64,000 nucleotides of DNA. Source: Isoetes taiwanensis. Lineage: Eukaryota; Streptophyta; Lycopodiopsida; Isoetales; Isoetaceae. Location of the stretch: positions 15,259,422 through 15,323,421 of the forward strand of contig JAJEKV010000033.1 in NCBI GenBank assembly GCA_021234155.1, in the 5' to 3' direction. Positions 11,516 to 21,567 of the stretch are shown here, one piece after another; position 1 is the stretch's first letter; each line of letters begins with the position of its first letter. The notes below the pieces were generated by a model, which saw only the letters and a program-made list of their open reading frames with translations, did not search any database and was not told where the DNA came from. Position numbers and translations under genes: made by a program.

Positions 11516-11746
11516 TTGATAGAAACCAAAGCGGTACTTGATGAACTATCAAGAAAAGAGCAATTTATAAGGAAAGAGCAATTAGAAGTTCGGGTTCTTG
11601 CTTGCTCATGTTCCATCACAAAAGCTATGTTTGAGGTAAATAGTTTATTTTCTTTGTTGCTATTTCTTATCGTGCTCTGTTTCCAAATCTTCTGCAGTCT
11701 ATGGAAGAGATGTTCTAAAGCTGTGATTTCACAACAATTTTCTTGA
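11516..11746 (+). CDS. Small unrecognised frame with a hydrophobic segment, B1 (76 aa)
   Basis: A charged first half (IETKAVLDELSRKEQFIRKEQLEVRV) is followed by a hydrophobic stretch (SLFSLLLFLIVLCFQIFCSL). The B2 counterpart is 29237-29446, almost identical and ending six residues earlier through a one-base change. I see no family signature. A GTAAATAG site after ATGTTTGAG could be a splice donor, which would make the hydrophobic half intronic. Coding status is uncertain. Confidence 0.2.
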   Translation: MIETKAVLDELSRKEQFIRKEQLEVRVLACSCSITKAMFEVNSLFSLLLFLIVLCFQIFCSLWKRCSKAVISQQFS

Positions 11747-12596
11747 CTACAATCCATCCTAGAATGGTAAGTTGACAAGCATGTTTGAAGCTACCAAGAT
11801 GATATGCATTTCTTATATCTTTGGCAAGAATTGAGCTTTTCAACTATAATTTGTTTACATACATCTACATCGATTATGAAGCTATGGCTATGCTCAAAAT
11901 CTGTGCTTCCAAATCCGATCCGAACCACGGCAGCCCGACCACAAGCCGATCTCTCAAAGCTTTACCCGAGGCGGATGCTTCACCCGCTGCACGACTCCCT
12001 CTGTTCAATTATTAATTATCAATATGGCATGACAACAATTCCAACAATAATTCTCAAGGACAGACCAATCATACAAAGCCCGTTTCTAATTTCTTAGAAG
12101 GGGTTTTGACCCTCTTGTGTTTTGTGGTATGAACAAGAGGCCATAGGCTTTTTGTGCCCGTCCAGTGAGCATTAAAAGCCTCGAGTGTCGCCATGGAAAG
12201 CTCTGCAGAGAAGTAGCATTTTTCAAATGGACTGCATTTTTCAAATGGATCTAAATGTACGTGCCGGCTTTCGGGGATTTAAAAGCGAAACTATGTTCGT
12301 TGAGCGGCCCAAATAAAATTTCAAATTCTTTTGTATGGATTTCAATAAAGCACTATCAAGTATTTCATACTTTGGTAAATGAAATGCTTCATATATTGCT
12401 CATCAAGTTGCTAAATCGTTTTCAAATCTTGCTTCTCTAGTAAGTAAAACAAAAGGAAAGAAAAAGAAGCGTGTTAAAGAAATAACAGAGAGGCAATTTC
12501 ACAAATTTACTAAAAAGGAATATACTTAAAGAAGAGAATGAGTGAATAAAATAAAGAAATTGGCGCCTTGTACTTTGTCTTTCAAACCACAAACTA

Positions 12597-12616
12597 AAAA
12601 AAAAAAAAAAAAAAAT
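12597..12616. repeat. Poly-A tract
   Basis: An A-run of about 20 bases. The B2 counterpart (near 31068) is interrupted by G and C. It is followed in both copies by an inverted pair near 12655-12780 (CTTGTTTTGGTGTGTTATGG and CATAACACACCAAAACAAAG), forming a stem with a loop of roughly 90 bases. Confidence 0.6.
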
Positions 12617-13533
12617 TTCTAAGATTCAAAAAAAAGTAATAAAGCAAAATTTTGAAATCCTTGTTTTGGTGTGTTATGGCATTTGTATGCTTAATGGTTC
12701 ATATGTCATTCATGTTTTTGAATTATTATTTTGACCACAAAAAAATAAGATCTCTCATAACACACCAAAACAAAGATTAGATGTGATACAAAAAGCGAAG
12801 AATAATAGCAAAAAAGACAAGGGACAACCCGGGGAGCACAAGCGGAAGAAATCAACTACACCATCCCTCTTCTTTGCGCCAGCGTACCAATCGGGAGGGT
12901 GGGCTAGGGTCGAAAGGTGTAGCATGGGCGAGAAAGGAATGGCCAAGACAATTGAAATAGCGGATGAAACAGCGAGGAAGGCCAACACCTCCAAACCTTG
13001 TTAGTACTTGCTTTGGATCCACGTTGGCACGGACATTCAATGCACCAATTTCGTCAACGACAAAGATGACCTAGAAAACATATTCTTGGATCAATGTAAC
13101 GGTAGCCAAGAAAAACGAAGAATTTGACACGAGAGGGTGGGTGATCTTGCTCCCATCAATACAACAAGTTTTGTCGAGGAATTAACCACATGTCTTGATC
13201 CGGTTGACTCTCAAAGGTCGATGGCGATTATCTAATGAGGCGTGGAAGAATAAACAACTTGTGAATAAAACAATAAATTTTGTCATTTCATCTCTCTTCA
13301 TTTGTTATTTTCACTCGCAAAATTACATAATACTTTGAGAACCATCTAAGGTTCAAGAGTTTCTTAAATTTAGGCGCAATCACCGACCTTAGTGCCTCGA
13401 GAACCTGCAACCTTCAATGGGCTTATTAAACTCGACGCCCGTTTGTCTCTTAGCATCTTTGCAAAATCTTGCTCTGAAGGGATCTTTACGTGCGAAGGGG
13501 TCAAACGACGTCAGACTATTCAAGAGCCCATCA

Positions 13534-13948
13534 AACGAGGTGCACCCTGGACTACCACAGTCGTCGGATCTGTCAATCCTACGGCCCAGACTGTATGTTG
13601 GAGCCTCTGGACACCTCTCGTTTCGATTATGCTCAATTATGATTGGGGACGCCTATGATTTTAAGATGTCGAATACGAGTTTGCCTAAGGTTTTGATGGT
13701 ATATCGAGCCTCTATCGTTTTAAGCTTAAGCTTTTAGAATATGAAATCTGAGGATTGAACCTTTACCAAAATAACTCAATATCCTAATAAGACTACTTTA
13801 ACCAATCTAACGGTCACCTAATGTGATTATTTTTTATCTTAAATTTTTTTTTTATGATAACCCATTGAATTGTTTTAAGGATATGGTCTATGGTTTCAAG
13901 AATTATATCTATATCAAATCCCCCTGGAACCCCCTGTTATTTTGCTAC
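13534..13948. other. B1-specific insertion (~415 bp)
   Basis: B2 reads directly from the GCCCATCAAA side to ATTCACAAGATACATG with only a few bases between (32000). B1 carries about 415 bp there, starting near ACGAGGTGCACCCTGG and ending GTTATTTTGCTACAT. No inverted repeats, target duplication or gene is evident. Confidence 0.6.
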
Positions 13949-13952
13949 ATAT

Positions 13953-14764
13953 TCACAAGATACATGATCCACTCTTACAACAAGATTTCCAAGAATTCAC
14001 CGTGCATTCATCTCTTTGTGCAATAGAGCTTAGCAAGGAGCTAAGTTGTATTGATCCTAAAGAGACGAATGCAAGAGGCATAATGGAAACCATTTGTGTG
14101 AGGAGGGAGGTAGCAGCTGAAATGTAGCCATTTCGTTTTCGACCATTGTGCTTTGTAGTGAGAACAATGATTCCAACTATAGTGCCCAAGGTAAGTCCCG
14201 ATGCCATTGAGATATTACCTTTGGAGCATTGAACATGGAGAGTGCATATGGGAACCCGATGGTCTTGCAACCATGCCTCTCTAAATAATGGAGCCTAGAA
14301 AGTGACTACACCACATTGATCGTAGAGGCGAGAGAAAGAAAGATTGGGAATTCGGTTGCTTTCAACTTGAGATACTTAAGATTGTCGATGGCTCGTTCCT
14401 AGAATTCGGGAGCAATCGTTGACCTTAGTGGCTCGAGAACATCTGCCTTCCATGGGCTTCCGAACTCGACACTATTTGTCTCTTCTCGTGTTGCGAATCT
14501 TCTTTGTGAAGGGATCTTTGCGGCGAAGGGGCCAAACCATGGCAGACCATTCAAAAGCCCGTGGAAGAGAAGCAGGTTCACAAGATACATGATCCACTCT
14601 TGCTTCCAACTGCATGCATATTCAAGTTCAATGACATCTGTCCCTCGGACATCATGACCTTCTTTGCAATGGGTACCATGGTTCCACCATAGATTCCAAA
14701 GGGAAAAAAGCCTGACCAGATGTCTAGATATCATTGACCTAGTTCTAAGGTTATCATGGACCAC
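13953..14764 (-). pseudogene. Unrecognised membrane-protein-like fragments, B1
   Basis: Two minus-strand frames (13953-14270, 105 aa; 14399-14764, 121 aa) carry hydrophobic stretches: MASGLTLGTIVGIIVLTT in one, WIMYLVNLLLFHGLLNGL in the other. Between them the frame is open through AIDNLKYLKLKATEF. The two are partly duplicated versions of each other: 13380-13540 and 14400-14560 share the plus-strand order CTCGAGAAC, TTTGTCTCT, GAAGGGATCTTT. Counterparts in B2 are 32006-32320 and 32452-32813. This may be a decayed multi-exon membrane-protein gene with an internal tandem duplication; no family is recognised. Confidence 0.25.
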
Positions 14765-14894
14765 TTCGCAGATTCTTTTCTCTTTCGCCGCGGAACCATT
14801 GTTTTCGGATACAAGATTTTATGATATTTCACACAATTATGGCATTTCAGAGATTGTGTTAAATTTTTGAAATGCAATAAATTGTATGAAGTTT

Positions 14895-15011
14895 GCGGCG
14901 GCGATCGCCGCCGCTAGTTGTTCTTTTTAGTGGATGCAAGAAACAACTAAGTTTTCATATTATCGCGAAAGCATCACCGCCGCTAGTTGTTCTTTTTAGT
15001 GGGTGCATATC
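14895..15011. repeat. 20-bp GC palindrome and paired CCGCCGCTAGTTGTTC repeats, B1
   Basis: GCGGCGGCGATCGCCGCCGC (14895-14914) is a perfect palindrome in an AT-rich setting. Its right arm begins a unit, CCGCCGCTAGTTGTTCTTTT followed by TAGTGGATGC, which recurs in direct orientation about 70 bases downstream. B2 has the same arrangement at about 32962-33095, with the palindrome broken by one base. Confidence 0.75.
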
Positions 15012-15612
15012 TAGCATAATAACAGGGGGTTGGTTTTGTATTTTTGTACTATTTTTCCTATGGTTTTCATATGATTTCGAAAACGTATTGCATGGGAACT
15101 ACTAATTAGTATATCTAGAGTGCATATACGCCTACATTAATTTTAGCGTTTTTTGTTCAATGGTTTAGACCCATGGGCCATGTTGTATTTTTTTTCAATT
15201 AGCTTATTCAGACTCCTTCACATGCAACCCTCGAGCCATTTAGAAATAGGGTTTGCTAGATAGGGTTTGCTAGCGGAAGGCACAAATTCTGCAGAGGTGG
15301 AGCAAGCATGCGTGGTGCTTGGTGAGGCTAGAGCAAGCATCGAGAACAAGAAGGCTGGAGCAAGCATCAGAAAGAAATGAATGTTCAACTTGCAGAAATG
15401 GGTGTTTCTTTTTTTTGTGTCGAGCTATGATCGTCGAAAGGAAATCCGTGGCTGCTGTTTTGGTATTCTGCAAATAATCGGTCTTTGTAGCTATCCGATT
15501 CCTGTTCTTAGTTCTGGTAGGCATTCACCTCCCTTTCTCTTTTTGCAGTGCTCCGGCCTCTTTTTAATTTGCCATCACTAATAACCCAGGTACATATAAT
15601 ACTTTAGAAAAG

Positions 15613-16402
15613 ATGTGTGAGCTTTTGGAGGAGTACTCCAAGGCTTTGATCTGTGTAGCGGATAATGTTGGGTCTACTCAAATGCAGCAAATCAGGAAGG
15701 GTTTAAGGCCAGAATCTGTCGTACTTATGGGGAAGAATACCATGATGAAAAGAACCATTCGAGTTTACGCAGAGAAAACTGGAAATACGGCTGTTTTGAA
15801 TCTGATATCTCTTCTCTTGGGCAACGTGGGACTTATTTTTATAAAAGGGGATCTAAAGGAAGTTAGAGAAGAAGTTGCCAAGTACAAGGTGGGTGCACCT
15901 GCTCGTGTTGGGCTTGTAGCCCCAATTGATGTGACCATACCTCCTGGAAACACAGGGCTTGATCCTTCTCAAACGTCCTTCTTCCATGTTCTTAACATTC
16001 CCACAAAGATTAATAAGAGAACTGTGGAAATTGTGTCCAATGTGGATCTGATTAAAAAAGGAGATAAAGTTGGTTCATCTGAGGCAACTTTGCTTGCAAA
16101 GCTTGGCATTCGTCCATTTTCTTATGGTTCAGTTTTTTGATCCTTGGTCCTTGACTTGTTGAGGATGATCGATGGCTAAGTTCTCTTACGGTGTTTCAAT
16201 GGTGGTTGCATTGTCATTGGCGATAGGATACCCTACTTTGGCGGAATTTGCTCATTTCTTAGATCAATTCAGTATAAAATGTTCTTTCGGTTGCCCTTGC
16301 AATGAGAATATTCATATCCACAAAAGGCGGATCGGGTTAAAGAATTTTTGAAGGATCCCTCCAAGTTTCTTTGTTGCTCTGACTCGATTCTTATGCTTCT
16401 TT
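15613..16402 (+). pseudogene. RPP0: 60S acidic ribosomal protein P0 pseudogene, B1
   Basis: The open part (15613-16140, 175 aa) is clearly ribosomal stalk protein P0: [67 protein letters not shown] and [21 protein letters not shown]0 anchors the P1/P2 stalk on the large subunit. The copy starts at the CELLEEYSK region, so roughly the first 15-20 residues of a normal P0 are missing. After RPFSYG it jumps straight to SVF, lacking the usual ten-residue LVV..YDNG segment, and then hits a stop through a T-run expansion. Out-of-phase P0 sequence continues to about 16402 (VKEFLKDPSKF is in frame near 16340). No introns interrupt it, which suggests a retrocopy. The acidic C-terminal tail is absent; the sequence runs into a Deg protease exon. 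Confidence 0.9.
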
Positions 16403-16412
16403 GGTGAGTTCT

Positions 16413-16559
16413 GTTGAGTTTGGAGTATTACCACGTTTGCGGGGATCTTTATTCTTTGTAGTTGGCTATCAATTGGTGGCGACACAATATCGGTTACAAG
16501 TGGAGTTGTTTCTAGAATTGAAGTCACATCTTATGTGCATGGTTATTGTTAGGTGTGCG
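16413..16559 (+). pseudogene. Deg-type serine protease exon fragment, B1
   Basis: Directly after the P0 remnant, broken frames encode VEFGVLPRL and, after a frameshift, [27 protein letters not shown] sequence (a pattern typical of plant Deg/HtrA proteases of the Deg2/Deg9 group, just before the catalytic GNSGGP motif). The B2 copy reads more cleanly. The fragment ends at GTGTGCGAGGTAAG, which matches the expected exon end (VQ followed by a GTAAGT donor). A piece of the original between YVHG and LLGVQ is deleted. It is too short to act as a protease. TAGA at 16513-16516 is the unoccupied target site of the 8.4-kb element. Confidence 0.75.
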
Positions 16560-16700
16560 AGGTAAGTTAGTGAATTGTAATGCTTATTCATTTGATTTCT
16601 TTGGAGCTATATACATACATTTTTAAATTTTGTGAGAGAGAGACACATTTTGCGTGATCGACCATTGATTTTGTCGACCATTATTACATTATCTCAAACC

Positions 16701-16916
16701 TTATAGTATTTTGCAAATCTCAATATACAAGTATACAAAAACTTGTATATGCATACCCCACAAACGAGGATCGCTATGTACAGTCCAGATCTTGGAATAA
16801 AGGGCAAATATGCCCATCAGAAGCTCTCGTTGCCCGTGAGTAACCCTCAGGTGTGAATATGCACCCAAACCAAAGGGGGTTTCAGGGGGATTTTGATTTA
16901 AATGTGTTGGATGCAA
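16701..16916 (-). other. Open frame present in three segment copies, B1
   Basis: The minus-strand frame begins MHPTHLNQNPPETPFGLGAY. Versions at 43112-43333 and 63444-63638 continue SHGGLLWATRAVGWAYLPF with a hydrophobic end (SGLYIAILVCGVCIYKFLY). B1 is shifted in the middle. Since all three arose by recent duplication, this is weak evidence of coding. The opposite strand is also open there (MYSPDLGIKGKYAHPTALVA). Not recognised. Confidence 0.2.
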
Positions 16917-16919
16917 TGG

Positions 16920-19162
16920 TCTATATTAATTAATGTTAATGATAGTTATGTGTCGATTGCTATATATCAGAACTTTTACAAGCATCTTAGACACTTCTTT
17001 TGTTCCATTCCTTAATTTTGAGAATTTGAGTGTACCAAATAGAAGGTTTATACTATCTACGACTTCCATGGAATCATAAACATACGTCTTAGATCAAACC
17101 TGATTTAGAAAGCTCCACTTATTCTGCTTATATCTAGACATTCTTCTAGTTTGAAACAACCACACAGGCACTGCAGTCTACACATACCTAGCAGAGCAAG
17201 CTCGTGCATAAACAATAAGCAGCCACATGCAAGTATCCTGTTCATGGCATAGCAACAACGACTGGCAAAGCCATAACAATTATTGAAAACTTAAAAATGT
17301 AGAAGCTCATCATATTATAAAAAAGAATAACCAAACGAGCAAGAAACCATTTCAAGCAGGTCAAAATCACGAGCATATGGCAGAAATAACATCTCTTTTA
17401 CCTTGCCTTTGGATCCAGGTTATAAATCTGGCTATTACCAGCCTATCTTGGACATTTTTTAAGCCTGGTACTTCCTGATGCCAGTATATTCTCTGTCGCT
17501 TAGATTAAAGCCACGTATGTATGCCATCCATATATTATTTGATGATAGTTTAAAGCCAGAGCTACTTCACAACATCCAACATAAGTTTGTTTGTGCATTT
17601 TGACCGCACCTAGTTTGTAAACCTGTATATGCATATCTATCTTGCATATTTTTCAGCTGCCACAAGCAAAGTTGGCTCTAAAACAAGCAATAAGCATCGA
17701 TATTTCTTGATGCTCTACCATTACTATCAAGCGCAAAACCGTCGCTTCATAACATAAGCCTTGAAGCAAGATCATACCTTCAGAGGCCATAGCTTAGACT
17801 GCAATAGATCATCATCTCTCTTACCATCGATCTCAAGCAAAACCCATCGATCTGGCTATGCCCTTTTGGGCGACCGTTTTGGCGCCACCATGTTTGCTGG
17901 AAAAAGCCCTAATATTTTAGTCGACCCAATATTATAGGTCTTTAGAAAATTATAAACTCCAACCAATAAGCCATTCGAAAAAACTATTGTATTTTCCAAG
18001 GCTTGTATAGTATGCAAAGGCAGCTAAATGCATATTTTCTATATTTGCTAAAAAGCTGCCACGATGGGATATTTTGAAGCCAAAAAATGCATTTCATATC
18101 ATATCAATCTCTTTGTATACTAAAAAAGTCCCTAGTTTGCATTTTTGCATTTTAGCATGGTTTTGAAGATATGAAGAGCATTTTCTCTTCTTCTTTTTGG
18201 GTTGCCCCTAGGGGGGCAAGCCCTCAAATCCATGGGTTTATGGCATATTCGGTATATGCCGATATATACTGGAATATGCCAATGCTTGCAAACAGGCGGT
18301 GGCCGCTGTTGCTTGGCAGCCACTTTGGAAACCAGCTAACCGGTGTTTAGTCTGATAAGATTTTCCTTGCAGATGTAACAAGCATTGATTGTGGAGGCAG
18401 TCAGAGCCACCAAGACCAGAATAACATTTCTTGGCTACGGGATAGCTTGCGCTGATGTATCTATGAAAAAAAAGGAACAAGCTATTTGATTATGGACTAT
18501 ACAAAGTTTTAGTCGCGATGCATATCTCTTCTTCCTCCCAAATAGTCGCCTCGAGGAACACCACAGGACGTTCCTAGAATGGTGAAAGTCGAAGATGATG
18601 CCGTTGTTCGTGGAGTACAAAGCATCCAGAAAATCGGTAATTTTCTGCAACCACCCAAATTGGAACTTTCATGCCATTTTCTTGTAGCTTATTATATGAA
18701 GATAAAACATTATGCACTTCAGCAATATCTGCAAGAGAATTTAAAATCATTTATGATGCCATGCTAACTGTATTCAGTACCAGTTGTGATGCATAATTCA
18801 ACCGAACAAGACCAACGGATGTGATGTCAAAGACACCCACCACATCTTAGACTACTGGAGTTGAAAAAAGGACATGGTCAAAGACAACATGTTTGCTTGG
18901 TGAGATCAAGAATAAGGAACAAGTAGGTCTTAGCCTCCAGAATTCATAGACATGGCATAGCAATTTATGACCTTGCTACATGTGAGCAAACAATAAATTG
19001 TAATTGTTACCAATTAGATAAGCTTCATTGTACACGTAATTACAAGTCTATACCTAATTAGTCTGGCTGATACTTAGGCAGTAATGGAAAGTGTACAAAC
19101 ATGACACAATAAAAAATACATTATAAGAAAAAGATGATACGTACTTTCTCTAATAGGTCTTA
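16920..19162. other. Remaining B1 flank, no recognised gene
   Basis: AT-rich DNA identical in order to 43340-45572. It includes a conserved small frame at 18579-18767 (MVKVEDDAVVRGVQSIQKIG), repeated at 44993-45181, that I cannot assign. Confidence 0.4.
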
Positions 19163-19239
19163 CTCCATATAAAGTGTAGAACTTGTATCTAATACAATCA
19201 CAAATTTGTATGTAACCAAATTTGTATGTAACCATTTTC

Positions 19240-19388
19240 AATATATATCAGAACTTTTACAAGCATCTTAGACATTTCTTTTGTTCCATTCCTTAATTTT
19301 GAGAATTTGAGTGTACCAAATAGAAGGTTTATACTATCTACGGCTTCCATGGAATCATAAGCATACATCTTAGATCAAACCTGATTTA
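19240..19388. repeat. Dispersed 150-bp copy of 16963-17110
   Basis: ATATATCAGAACTTTTACAA through CAAACCTGATTTAGAAA is repeated here from 16963-17110, with a few substitutions. It marks the junction between segment B1 and the segment that follows. Confidence 0.85.
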
Positions 19389-19389
19389 G

Positions 19390-20890
19390 AAACCTGATCT
19401 GAATAAAGACAAAAAGCATGCAAACCATGTGCAGAATCCTGACAGACAAATATAAATGCTTTTCCTGAAGTTGGCTGGCTCCACTCACTCTACTCAATGT
19501 TATTTTCTTCCTCAACATGAATGTTTCCTGAAGTTGTTTGGGTTTGTCCTCTTAAGGATATAGCTAGATATCTAGGATATAGCTAGGAAACAGATTGCTT
19601 AACATCCACATGTAAATATTTATGGCCTTAAAACATGTTTTCATGCTCACTGATGAATGTCTATATTTGCTGTCACAGTCCAACTAACTCTATTTCTACA
19701 ATAATGTGGCCATTGATGCAATTTCTTAAAATCACATATTTAAAGTTCCACAAGGTAGCTAAAAGCTGCCACCAATTTATGTTATGTGCTTCAGTTACAT
19801 TTAAAAAGGATCTACTTTAGTGTTTTGTTTCTTATAAGTGTGTGTGCAAAGGCTTGCATACGCAAACATGCTCTCGACAAATGGGACAAGTAATGAGCCT
19901 GAGGTTTACTGAGCTCATTTTATATTTCTGAGTATATTAATAAATGATTGGCCTTATGTAAGACACTGAAGTCTTTGGAAATTGTTCGATTCTCCTTTGG
20001 GGGACTGGAATTAAACTGGCACCAGGCCTCTTATTTGGGAGCATGCAAATTTTGTTATGTATACCCATTTGGTGTGCATTTGAAGATGTCATGCAGGTGT
20101 GAAGCAAAATAAACATGGCATCCAACAAATCTAACGTAATAAAGAGGATTGACACACAAGGAACCAGATATATTTTCACTTATTTTTTGATCCCCCGTAT
20201 TTGTAATGGTTTGGAACTTTGAGATGGTTGTATCTACCAACTCTTAATGTCATATATGCTCCATTAAGGTCTATCGCTCTAGGTTTGTAATGCTACTTAA
20301 TGACAGTTTGATCAAAAGAATAGAATAGAATAGAATAGAAGAGCAACACTTATATTTTTTTTAGAACTCTTTCTAATCCACGTTAATAATTTGTTTTCTT
20401 GCCAAAAGTAAAAATATGAAACTTTTGAATCTTTCTTATTAATCGTGTTGTTTTGCTTTCAAATGTATCTCGGTGCATCTAATAGAGATTGGTGTAAGAG
20501 GTCTTCACATTTAAAAATGCATCGTACCAAATCTTTTGTACAGATTGTGGGCATATTAGATCCGTTCCAGAGCCCTCAACTTTGGGGTTCATTTTCGTCT
20601 TTATCTTTCTTTTTTTTTCTGGCTCATCCATGAGTCTTACGTTTACCATTATATTCCATTAGAAGTCGTGTAATGCATAGGCCATGTAATGCATCAAATG
20701 CTGGAATTCTCCAACTAATGCTTCTTTTAGCTTTGTACCATATCAAATGGTGGAAACATCAAGCTTCTAGGAACAGAATAAAAGTTCATTTGGCTTTCTA
20801 GAATGCCGCCTTCAAGACAATATACTCTCGCTAAGGACTTTGTTTTGTTGACCTCTTCACTTCAATTCCTAGAATTATGTGCTTTGTTTT
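19390..20890. repeat. Segmental duplication, copy C1
   Basis: Shared with 52975-55493 (order: AATAAAGACAAA..GCATGCAAA, TAGCTAGATATCTAG, ATGGTTGTATCTACCAAC, TTAGAACTCTTTCTAAT, CAAATGCTG.AATTCTCCAAC). No gene recognised. It contains a GAATA microsatellite at 20318-20341. Copy C1 is uninterrupted; C2 carries the polypyrimidine block and adjoins the truncated element. Confidence 0.8.
20318..20341. repeat. (GAATA)n microsatellite
   Basis: About five head-to-tail GAATA units. The C2 counterpart near 54934 is shorter. Confidence 0.8.
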
Positions 20891-21045
20891 AAACAGTTCT
20901 CCATGCTTTTCAACTGATTGATATTATATAGTTTATCTATCTAAAGAGAAGGCATTTTAGTTCTTTGGAGTTCAGGAAAGAATAATACCATGGATTGCAG
21001 GTTGTCTCAACAATCCAGATTCGTATCTTCCAAGGTAATTTGATG

Positions 21046-21047
<2 letters not shown>

Positions 21048-21076
<29 letters not shown>
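21048..21076. repeat. Poly-T tract of about 29 bases
   Basis: Uninterrupted T-run following GATTTGATGGG-like sequence. On the minus strand it would be a poly-A, as at the end of a retroposed copy, but I see no identifiable body or target duplication. Confidence 0.7.
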
Positions 21077-21536
21077 GTGCAATTTAATTTATCACAGGCA
21101 TTGTAACTTCTTTCAAAGAATGGAATCATTCTTAAGGAATTTTGTCCAAGTTTGGTCTGCTGAAAAAATAGAGCAAATTCAACACAAATGTGTTGACATT
21201 TATATATTATTATGGTTGCCACTAAGGTCCATATTAGAATATTTTTTTAGATCGCTATGTTTATAATTGGATGTTATCTAGGCTTAGGGCAAAATTTCTA
21301 CGTACATGCACAATTCTAGAGCAAGTCACCACAAAACATACATTAATGCCCCTCTTTTAGTGTCATGTCCAATGCAAAAAAAACATGTCGAAAAAAATGA
21401 GACTATCCGAAACTAAAAGTTATAGGAATCAATAGGCCACCTAGAAAAAAAAATTAATTATCCAAATGCAACAAGAGGCAACATCATTTATAAGTGCAAG
21501 GAATTAAGTTCAATTCCTGTAATAGAATCGTATTTA

Positions 21537-21566
21537 TGCCCGGCAACGCCGGGCACCCGTTACTAG
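21537..21566 (+). mobile_element. Helitron-type 3' terminus
   Basis: TGCCCGGC-AAC-GCCGGGCA (21537-21555) forms an 8-bp GC stem with a 3-nt loop. It is followed seven bases later by CTAG and then T (21563-21567). A short GC hairpin just upstream of CTRR at the 3' end, with a T beyond it, is the hallmark of plant Helitrons. The 5' end (TC preceded by A) is not identifiable, no Rep/helicase sequence is present, and the element body is unknown, so this is a non-autonomous or truncated Helitron. Confidence 0.65.
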
Positions 21567-21567
21567 T

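Larger units (their letters stand above)
9759..19162. repeat. Large segmental duplication, copy B1
   Basis: This segment is repeated at 27443-45572. Matching stretches are 9759-12545 with 27443-30250, 12546-13533 with 31008-31996, 13949-16516 with 32007-34564, and 16517-19162 with 42941-45572. B1 has about 415 bp at 13534-13948 that B2 lacks. B2 has about 757 bp at 30251-31007 and the 8.4-kb element at 34565-42936 that B1 lacks. The segment contains a P0 pseudogene, a Deg protease exon fragment and several short unidentified frames. Otherwise it is AT-rich intergenic DNA. Confidence 0.9.

Noticed and set aside
14399..14764. Independent 121-aa membrane protein gene
   Set aside because: It overlaps an internal tandem duplication, frames shift between B1 and B2, and no family is recognised; kept only as a low-confidence fragment.
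15613..16140. Functional P0 gene
   Set aside because: It lacks the N-terminus, ten internal residues and the C-terminal stalk tail, and is fused to a Deg exon; it is a pseudogene even allowing for sequence error.
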